From the NCBI RefSeq assembly GCF_014201885.1, contig NZ_JACHFN010000008.1:1-64000 (forward strand): DNA of 64,000 bases. The letters are read 5' to 3'. Position 1 is the first letter of the stretch; every line of letters begins with the position of its first letter. This stretch comes from Deinococcus budaensis (GTDB taxonomy: Bacteria > Deinococcota > Deinococci > Deinococcales > Deinococcaceae). The notes beneath the pieces are model-generated. The model was not told the origin of the DNA, searched no databases, and was given only the letters and a program-made list of their open reading frames with translations. The translations under genes and the position numbers were made by a program. Positions 54,624 through 64,000 of this stretch are shown here, in pieces.

Positions 54624-54647
54624 CCGGGCACTTTGTCGGGTGCCCGG
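54624..54647. repeat. inverted repeat after the serine hydrolase gene
   Basis: CCGGGCAC and GTGCCCGG form a perfect 8-bp stem with an 8-nt loop, 27 bp after the stop codon. No T tract follows, so termination is possible but not shown. Confidence 0.45.
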
Positions 54648-54780
54648 CTCCGGCGGCCCGGGGGCTGACCGGCTGAAGGGGGGCAGAGTCGCCCCTGGGT
54701 CGGGCGGCCTGGACGCGGCGGCAGCGGCCCGCCCTGGCTCCCCGGCTCCCCGCGCGGGAGGCCGCGCGCAAAGGGACAGC

Positions 54781-54804
54781 AAAATCCCCCGCACGCGGCG
54801 GGGG
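54781..54804 (-). terminator. rho-independent terminator of the liv operon
   Basis: On the minus strand CCCCCGC/GCGGGGG forms the stem and ATTTTGCT follows, 11 bp after the livM stop. Confidence 0.8.
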
Positions 54805-54814
54805 AGAGGGGCGC

Positions 54815-56658
<1,844 letters not shown>

Positions 56659-56794
56659 GACCTGCTTTCAGAGAACGGTGTCGCTGCCAGGGCGGCCCCT
56701 CCGCCTCCGGGAAAGGGCTGATGGAGCGCCGCCCTTTCCCTCCGGCTCCGTGGCCTTGCTCTTTGCCTATTCGCTCTGCTCACGGGAGGCATTC

Positions 56795-58018
<1,224 letters not shown>

Positions 58019-58061
58019 GGGGATTCCTCCGGGGAAAGGGGGGAGCGAGAGAACAGGGGCG

Positions 58062-58798
58062 TCAGACGCTGAGGTACCGCAGCAGGTCCGCGCGGCGGGA
58101 CTCGACCTCGTGGGCAAGGACCTCGTCCACGACCTGACCGTCCACGAAGACGTAGTGGCGGTCGGCCAGGCGCGTGGCGAACTTGAGGTTCTGCTCGACC
58201 AGCAGCACGCTGAGGCCCTCCTGGCGCAGCTCTTGCAGCATGGCGCCGATGCGCTGCACGATCACGGGCGCGAGGCCCTCGCTGGGTTCGTCGAGCAGCA
58301 GCAGGCGGGGGCCGCTGCGCAGCACCCGCACGATGGCGAGCATCTGCTGTTCGCCGCCCGAGAGCTTGGAGCCGGGGTGGTGGCCGCGCTCGCGCAGCAC
58401 CGGAAAGGCCTCGAAGGCGCGCTCGGTGCTCCAGCCACCGGGCCGCGCGGGGGGCAACTCCAGGTTCTCGTGCACGCTGAGGCTGCCCAGGATCGCGCGT
58501 TCCTCGGGCACCCAGGCCACGCCGCGCGCCGCGACCCGGTGGCTGGGCAGCCGGGTGAGGTCGTGGCCATCGAAGCGGATCTGTCCGCTGCGGCTTCTGA
58601 GCACGCCCATGATCGACTTGAGGGTGGTCGTCTTGCCCGCCCCGTTGCGGCCAATCAGGCTGACGACCTCGCCGGGGTTCACGTGCAGGTTGACCCCGTG
58701 CAGGACGTGGCTCTGGCCGTAGTAGGCGTGCAGGTCCCGCACCTCCAGCAGCGGCGCCGTGCCTGACAGGGCGGAGGAGGGGAGGGGAGCGCTGAGCG

Positions 58799-58802
<4 letters not shown>
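58062..58802 (-). CDS. livF: branched-chain amino acid ABC transporter ATPase LivF
   Basis: The 246-residue ATPase has Walker A GRNGAGKTT, the Q-loop region WVPEERAI, signature LSGGEQQMLAI and Walker B LLLLDEPSEGLAP. The LivF-specific text LHAYYGQSHVLHGV stands at the start. The ATG overlaps the livG stop. Confidence 0.93.
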
Positions 58803-59601
<799 letters not shown>

Positions 59602-59605
<4 letters not shown>

Positions 59606-59634
59606 GGCGTGAGGCCGGATGCGAATGTGGGCAT
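59602..59634 (-). other. 10-codon upstream open reading frame overlapping livG start
   Basis: ATG 59634 has an excellent site (GGAAGGGGGAAGAAG) and encodes MPTFASGLTP, whose TGA overlaps the livG ATG (ATGA). livG itself has no good ribosome binding site, so ribosomes may reach it through this short frame. Confidence 0.5.
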
Positions 59635-59720
59635 CTTCTTCCCCCTTCCTGAACTGGAGTGCGGTACAGGAAAGAGGGTAGGGAGCCGCCGTTACGCTGC
59701 GGTTACACCCGGACCGGGGG

Positions 59721-60341
59721 TCAGCCCTGGCCCGCCCCGGCCCCGGCACGCGGGCGCGGGATCACGGGCGTCTCGTGGGCGGGGGTGTGGCCGCGCACGC
59801 CTCCCAGCAGGGCGCGCATCCGGGCGAAGTCGGCCTCAATGTCCCCGGTGGGGGTCAGGTAGCCGATCACGCCGACCCTTTTGCGGCCCCAGTCGAACAC
59901 CGTGACGCCGATGGGCACCCCGGCTTCCAGCGCCATGTAGTAAAAGCCGGTCTTCCAGCCCTCGGCGCGGCGGCGGGTGCCCTCGGGCGCGACGGCGAGC
60001 ACGATTTCCGGTTCGCGGCGGATGATCTCCACGACCCCGCCCACGAAGTTGCCTCCAGCGCGGCGGCGGTCGACCGGCAGGCCCCCCCAGGCGCGCAGGA
60101 CCACCCCGACTGGAAAGGCGAAGAGTTCGCGCTTGGCGACCCAGTGTGCCGGGGCGCCCGTGGCCCAGCGCCAGCCGATGCCGACCCAGAAGTCCGCGTT
60201 GGAGGTATGCGGCGCGACCGCCGCCACGAACTTCGGACCCGGTGGGGGCGCCAGCACCGCCTCCCAGCCGAAGAGGCGCAGGAAAAAGGTGGCGAGGCGC
60301 GACCCCGGGGTGGGCGGGCGGTTCATCCAGGTGACAGGCAC
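59721..60341 (-). CDS. 1-acylglycerol-3-phosphate acyltransferase-like protein
   Basis: The 206-residue protein belongs to the PlsC-like acyltransferases: APHTSNADFW carries the catalytic HX4D, AKRELFAFPVGVVLRAWGG follows, and VAPEGTRRR is the substrate-binding EGT motif. It lacks a clear membrane helix, as in the short bacterial group that may act on phospholipids. GTG 60341 is preceded by TAGACT with 6 nt spacing; ATG 60326 is an alternative. Confidence 0.82.
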   Translation of the reverse strand: MPVTWMNRPPTPGSRLATFFLRLFGWEAVLAPPPGPKFVAAVAPHTSNADFWVGIGWRWATGAPAHWVAKRELFAFPVGVVLRAWGGLPVDRRRAGGNFVGGVVEIIRREPEIVLAVAPEGTRRRAEGWKTGFYYMALEAGVPIGVTVFDWGRKRVGVIGYLTPTGDIEADFARMRALLGGVRGHTPAHETPVIPRPRAGAGAGQG

Positions 60342-60347
60342 CCGGGG

Positions 60348-60353
60348 AGTCTA
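60348..60353 (-). promoter_or_regulatory. -10 element (TAGACT), leaderless start
   Basis: TAGACT is followed by CCCCGG and the GTG at 60341 on the minus strand. Confidence 0.45.
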
Positions 60354-60407
60354 CGGTTCCGCCCCGGCCCGCCCCCGGCTGTGGGACCCGGTGCAGGCGC
60401 GCGGCGT

Positions 60408-61112
60408 TCAGTGGGCCGCGTGCAGCAGGCGCCATTCCCGGAAGGTGACCGGAAAGAGCGGCTCGGCCAGCTCGGCCATCGCCCGCGCGAAGAGGCGCGT
60501 CTCGTACTGCGCTCCCTCGTGGTCGCGCAGGCCCAGAAAATGCAGCAGCGACCGGACATTGAAGGTGTAATACGACTCGGTATACAGCGAGAGCGGCAGC
60601 ACGCCGCGCGCCTGCTCGCGCGTCACGCCCAGGCCCAGCAGGTCCTGATAGGCGCCGAAGGCCCCCCGCCACGCCTCCTGCCACACCTGTGCGGCCCGCG
60701 CCTGATCGAGCGTGCCGTCGTCCTCCACACTGGCCTGCCGGTTGCTGGGCGCCTGCTTGCGAAACCGGGGGGGCGTGAAGTTGCGCTCCTGCACTTCCAC
60801 GTATCGGGCCGACACTTCATTTTTTGAGACCCCGACACGGTGCCGCACCAGCTGGCGGTCCACGAAGATCGGGCAGACAATCTTGAAAGTGATCAGATTG
60901 TGTTCAAACGGGCTGCCGTGCTGGTGCCGCAGCAGGTAGCGAATCAGCTTCTCGTCGCGGTCGTTGAGGGGCGCGTCCGAGTCGCCGCCGAAGCTGATTC
61001 GGGCGGCGTTCACCACGCTTTTGTCGTCCCCGACGTGCTGCACGAGCGACACCGAGCCGGTGCCGTCGCCCAGCGGGAAGAGGGTGGGGGAGGGGGCAGG
61101 GGTGGCAGTCAT
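60408..61112 (-). CDS. thyX: flavin-dependent thymidylate synthase ThyX
   Basis: ThyX makes dTMP from dUMP with FAD and methylene-tetrahydrofolate. The 234-residue protein has the ThyX motif RHRVGVSKNEVSARY (RHRx7S) near residue 92, HGSPFEHNLITF before it, and LRHFL-type text SLLHFLGLRDHEGAQYETR near residue 190. TAAGCT stands 8 nt before ATG 61112. Confidence 0.95.
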   Translation of the reverse strand: MTATPAPSPTLFPLGDGTGSVSLVQHVGDDKSVVNAARISFGGDSDAPLNDRDEKLIRYLLRHQHGSPFEHNLITFKIVCPIFVDRQLVRHRVGVSKNEVSARYVEVQERNFTPPRFRKQAPSNRQASVEDDGTLDQARAAQVWQEAWRGAFGAYQDLLGLGVTREQARGVLPLSLYTESYYTFNVRSLLHFLGLRDHEGAQYETRLFARAMAELAEPLFPVTFREWRLLHAAH

Positions 61113-61120
61113 CGGAGGTC

Positions 61121-61126
61121 AGCTTA
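61121..61126 (-). promoter_or_regulatory. -10 element (TAAGCT) of thyX
   Basis: TAAGCT is followed by 8 nt (GACCTCCG) and the ATG at 61112. Confidence 0.4.
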
Positions 61127-61137
61127 ACGCCAGCGGT

Positions 61138-61638
61138 TCACGGTACGTCCAGCCCCATCAGCAGCACCTCGCCCCAGGGGGTCTCCAGCGCCGTCAGCGG
61201 CACGAAGCCCACCCGAGCATAGGCCCGCACCGCCCGGACATTGGCGGGGCTGGGGTCGATCAACACGCGCCGCAGCCGGGGCCGCTCGGCCCGCAGCGCC
61301 TCCAGAAAGGCGCGGATCACCGCTGGCCCCAGCCCCTGCCCCGTCAAGTCCGGCTCTCCGATCAGGAGGTCCACCCCCCACGTCTCGCCCTCCGGCGCAG
61401 CCCAGGGCCAGAACTCGTTCTCCTCAGTGATCCGCTCGCGCTGGATGAAGCCCGCCGCCCGCTCCTCCACCCGGAAGACGAAGCCGGGTTCTTCCTCCCC
61501 GTCTTCGAGGTAGCTGGCCCGCACCGCCGCCTCGTCGCGCTCGCCGTCGTCCCAGAAGGCCCGGACGTGGGGCGCTTGCAGCCAGCGCGTCAGCAGCGGC
61601 AGGTGCTCCTCCTGGAGCCGCTCAAAGGAGATCGTCAT
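61138..61638 (-). CDS. GNAT acetyltransferase, aminoglycoside 6'-N-acetyltransferase-like
   Basis: The 166-residue protein resembles the AAC(6')/RimJ branch: LTRWLQAPHVRAFWDD at the start, GVDLLIGEPDLTGQGLGPAVIRAFL as acetyl-CoA loop (about residues 88-112) and NVRAVRAYARVGF. The substrate may be an aminoglycoside, a protein N-terminus or a small amine. The ATG lies 17 bp inside the upstream EVE gene and is preceded by AAAGGAG. Confidence 0.8.
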   Translation of the reverse strand: MTISFERLQEEHLPLLTRWLQAPHVRAFWDDGERDEAAVRASYLEDGEEEPGFVFRVEERAAGFIQRERITEENEFWPWAAPEGETWGVDLLIGEPDLTGQGLGPAVIRAFLEALRAERPRLRRVLIDPSPANVRAVRAYARVGFVPLTALETPWGEVLLMGLDVP

Positions 61639-62113
61639 GGCCCTCCACTCCCGCCGCCCGCAGCGCCGCGCGGAACTGCTCCTTTGTGACCGGCAGCACG
61701 CTCAGGCGGCTGCCCCGGCGGGTCAGCGGCGAATCCTGCCACTCGGGCAGGGCGCGCAGGGTGTCCAGCGGCACGAGCGCCGCAAAAGCCAGCACGGGTT
61801 CGACCTCCACCATGCTCCAGCGCGGCTGGTCCGGGGTGGAGCGGGGGTCGTGGAAGTCGCTCGCCGGGTCGAATTGCAGGTCGTCAGGCCTCGCCTCGCC
61901 GCAGACCCGCGCCACGCCCGCCACGCCCGCCGGTTTCGCGTTCGAGTGGTAGAAGAGGCAGGGGTCGCCCGCCCGCATCTCGCGCAGGAAGTTGCGGGCC
62001 TGGTAGTTGCGCACGCCGTTCCAGGGTTCGCGTCCCACCCGTACCAGGTCCGCGTAACTGAACACGTCGGGTTCGGACTTGAGCAGCCAGCACTGTGGGC
62101 GGGCGGTGGGCAT
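61622..62113 (-). CDS. EVE-domain protein
   Basis: EVE domains belong to the PUA-like fold and bind modified bases in DNA or RNA. The 163-residue protein has the classic start WLLKSEPDVFSYADL and WNGVRNYQARNFLREM, then LFYHSNAKPAGVAGVARV. The start ATG 62113 is set by TACCCT 7 nt upstream; the frame continues 16 codons further. It overlaps the GNAT gene. Confidence 0.87.
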   Translation of the reverse strand: MPTARPQCWLLKSEPDVFSYADLVRVGREPWNGVRNYQARNFLREMRAGDPCLFYHSNAKPAGVAGVARVCGEARPDDLQFDPASDFHDPRSTPDQPRWSMVEVEPVLAFAALVPLDTLRALPEWQDSPLTRRGSRLSVLPVTKEQFRAALRAAGVEGHDDLL

Positions 62114-62120
62114 GAGCAAG

Positions 62121-62126
62121 AGGGTA
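62121..62126 (-). promoter_or_regulatory. -10 element (TACCCT), leaderless start of EVE gene
   Basis: TACCCT, then CTTGCTC and the ATG at 62113 on the minus strand. Confidence 0.45.
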
Positions 62127-62183
62127 ACGCCCCGGCCCCGGCTCTCCGTGCCTTCCGGCACCGTGGCGCGCTCCGGGCCGCTC

Positions 62184-62189
62184 TAGACT
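62184..62189 (+). promoter_or_regulatory. -10 element (TAGACT), leaderless start of HtrA-like gene
   Basis: TAGACT is followed by GCCCCT and the GTG at 62196. Confidence 0.5.
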
Positions 62190-62195
62190 GCCCCT

Positions 62196-63284
62196 GTGCG
62201 TCCCCTGCCCTGGCTTCCCGTGCTGCTGCTGCTCGCGCTGGCGGCCTACCTGCTGCCGGAACGGCTGAGTGTGCCGGGGGGCGTCCCGGCCGAGGTGACG
62301 GCGCCGCCCGCCGTGACCCGGACGCTGCCGGGCGAGCTGCCGCAGGACACCCGCGAGCTGTTCGAGCAGTCGCGTCCGGCGGTCGTGCGGGTGGAGAGCC
62401 TCAACCCGGCCACCCGCGAGGCGGGGATCGGCACCGGGTTTTTCATCTCGGAAGACGGGCAGGTGCTCACCGCCTACCACGTGGTCGCCAGCGGGCAGCT
62501 GTTTCAGATTCGCACCCTGTCGGGCCGCACCCTGCGCGCCCGGGTGACCGCCTACGATGCGGGCGCGGACGTGGCGCTTCTCCAGGTGCAGGGGCGGGGA
62601 CCTTTTCCGGTGCTGAACCTTGCCGCCCGGCCGCCGCGCGTGGGCGAGACGGTGCTCGCCATCGGCAACAGCGGGGGCGACTTCCTGCAACCGCGCCGCG
62701 GGCAGCTGCTGCGGCTGGGCGCCGAGGCGGGCGACCCCACCTTCCCCCAGGGCACCCTGGAGATGACGGCGCCGCTCGCGCCCGGCGACAGCGGCGGCCC
62801 GATTATCGGCGGCAACGGGGAGGTCATCGGGGTGGTCAGTTTTATCCGGGTGGACACCAGCAACCAGACCCGCGCCTCCTACGCGGTGCCCGTCACCGAG
62901 GGAAGCGACCTGGTCGCGGCCCTGCGGCGCGGGGAGCAGCGCGACGTGCCGGTGGTCGGGCTGGTGCTCGACGTGATTCACAGCGGCGCCCAGGGGCTGC
63001 CCGGGGCCGTGATCCGGCGGGTGGCCGAGGACAGCCCCGCCGAGCGTGCCGGGCTGCGCGGCGCGACCTTCGACCAAGACGGCAACCTCACGGCCATCGG
63101 GGACGTGGTGGTCAGCGTCAACGGCCAGCCCACCCGCGACGCCGCTGCGTTCATCACCGAAGTCCGCCGCGCGCAGGTGGGCGACACCGTCACGGTGGGC
63201 TACCTGCGCGGCGGCGAGGGCCAGCCGCTCGAAGCCCGCATCGAGCTGGTGGGCAAGCGCAGCGTGACGGACCTGAACGAATAA
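62196..63284 (+). CDS. HtrA/DegP-like serine protease with PDZ domain
   Basis: The 362-residue protein has an N-terminal hydrophobic anchor or signal (LPVLLLLALAAYLLP, cut here), a trypsin-like protease with the triad His (LTAYHVVASG), Asp (GADVALLQV) and Ser (APGDSGGPIIGG), and one C-terminal PDZ domain (VIRRVAEDSPAERAGLRGA, VVVSVNGQPT). It probably degrades misfolded envelope proteins. Only one PDZ is present, as in DegS. The GTG start is supported by the adjacent -10 element. Confidence 0.92.
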   Translation: MRPLPWLPVLLLLALAAYLLPERLSVPGGVPAEVTAPPAVTRTLPGELPQDTRELFEQSRPAVVRVESLNPATREAGIGTGFFISEDGQVLTAYHVVASGQLFQIRTLSGRTLRARVTAYDAGADVALLQVQGRGPFPVLNLAARPPRVGETVLAIGNSGGDFLQPRRGQLLRLGAEAGDPTFPQGTLEMTAPLAPGDSGGPIIGGNGEVIGVVSFIRVDTSNQTRASYAVPVTEGSDLVAALRRGEQRDVPVVGLVLDVIHSGAQGLPGAVIRRVAEDSPAERAGLRGATFDQDGNLTAIGDVVVSVNGQPTRDAAAFITEVRRAQVGDTVTVGYLRGGEGQPLEARIELVGKRSVTDLNE

Positions 63285-63332
63285 CCATCCGCTTGCGGGT
63301 CCGGCCTCACCTCCGGCCGCCAGACTGGGAGG

Positions 63333-63551
<219 letters not shown>

Positions 63552-63666
63552 GCCGCGTGGCCTGCGGCTTGCCCCCTGGAGAACAGGAACGGCGGGGACG
63601 GGAGACGGGTCGCTGCGTCTCCCTGCTCTTCTGCACGACCCACGGGCCACACGCTCCAGGCCCGGC

Positions 63667-64000
63667 CTACAGGCCGCTTTCCCAGTCCCCCTCCAGCGTC
63701 AGCCGCACCGTGCCCGCCAGGGTCTGGCCCGGCTCCAGCGTCCGCAGGTCCACGCCGCCCACCCCGCGCGCGGCGAGGTTAAAGGCGTCGGTGGCGTGCG
63801 AGACGGGTTCAAGGGCCAGGCTGCCGTCCGGCGCCGCAAACACGACCAGATGCGAATACACGTTGTCGGCGGTCAGCACCAGCGAGCGCCCCCCCCAGTC
63901 CAGCCGGGCGAGGCCGTCCCAGGCGGTGTAGACCCGGTCCACCGGCCTTGCTCCGACCGGCTGCGGGGTGCGGTGGTCCTCTTCGGGATGCACCGGCCGC
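63667..64000 (-). CDS. aldose 1-epimerase-like protein, C-terminal part (5' end outside window)
   Basis: The frame is open to the window edge. Visible are VYTAWDGLARLDWGGRSL, LVVFAAPDGSLALEPVSHATDAFNL and a final LEPGQTLAGTVRLTLE, typical of the galactose-mutarotase fold, where the Glu of ALEPVSH is the usual catalytic base. The enzyme interconverts alpha and beta sugar anomers. The N-terminal His residues lie outside the window. Confidence 0.85.
   Translation of the reverse strand, partial: RPVHPEEDHRTPQPVGARPVDRVYTAWDGLARLDWGGRSLVLTADNVYSHLVVFAAPDGSLALEPVSHATDAFNLAARGVGGVDLRTLEPGQTLAGTVRLTLEGDWESGL

Noticed and set aside
54597..54780. A gene in the GC-rich stretch between the serine hydrolase gene and the liv terminator
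   Set aside because: Open frames exist on both strands but show only low-complexity Arg/Gly/Pro text and no start signal.

Overview
The window is high-GC DNA (roughly 70 percent by eye) that I assign to a Deinococcus species. The reasons are the nine-gene V/A-type ATPase operon in the Thermus/Deinococcus order, a FrnE-type disulfide isomerase that has both the CPWC motif and the extra C-terminal CX4C pair, a 1024-residue CarB, ThyX, a poxvirus-like topoisomerase IB, and a very frequent TAnnnT motif only 5-8 nt upstream of start codons (leaderless transcription, a known Deinococcus trait). No rRNA, tRNA, CRISPR array, integrase or transposase was seen.

Layout. 0-5.7 kb: end of an FtsH protease, secreted carboxylesterase, FrnE, MsrB and a secreted repeat-rich protein. 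5.75-8.5 kb: a small, lower-GC accessory island with an XRE regulator plus the stump of a PIN toxin, an overlapping small-protein/nucleotidyltransferase pair, a TIR/deoxyribosyltransferase-like gene whose natural start is followed directly by a stop codon, and an unknown gene. It ends in a diverged second copy of the carB 3' end. 8.5-21.1 kb: arginine and pyrimidine genes (carB, argG, argH, an argA-type synthase, carA) mixed with GNAT acetyltransferases, a LysE-type exporter, a Nudix gene and a decayed DUF433/DUF5615 toxin-antitoxin pair. 21.2-30.4 kb: DNA repair and housekeeping, including a photolyase fused in frame to uracil-DNA glycosylase, topoisomerase IB, peptidyl-tRNA hydrolase and an M42 peptidase.

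30.6-32.4 kb: glnK-amtB ammonium module. 32.6-41.3 kb: V/A-ATPase operon (G-I-K-E-C-F-A-B-D). 41.3-46.4 kb: HD phosphohydrolase, gpsA, methyltransferase, a lipoprotein, a BrnT/BrnA toxin-antitoxin module bracketed by a 131-bp duplication of the start of a DUF1802 gene, and a lower-GC type IV pilin. 46.7-51.5 kb: dnaB with a 415-residue intein in its Walker A motif, a Nudix gene, a zinc-ribbon protein, an SDR-fold protein without the usual catalytic Tyr/Lys, and nrdR. 51.8-54.6 kb: asd and a beta-lactamase-like secreted protein. 54.8-59.6 kb: a five-gene branched-chain amino acid (Liv) ABC transporter. 59.7-64 kb: acyltransferase, thyX, GNAT, EVE-domain protein, HtrA-like protease and the end of an aldose 1-epimerase.

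Two themes stand out. First, accessory modules here tend to be bordered by partial duplications of the end of the neighbouring gene (carB, DUF1802, DUF433), and toxin-antitoxin loci are in several stages of decay. Second, at least 19 genes appear to start at or within a few bases of their transcription start. The most unusual single items are the photolyase-UDG fusion, the ATG-TAA start of the TIR-like gene, and the inteinated replicative helicase.
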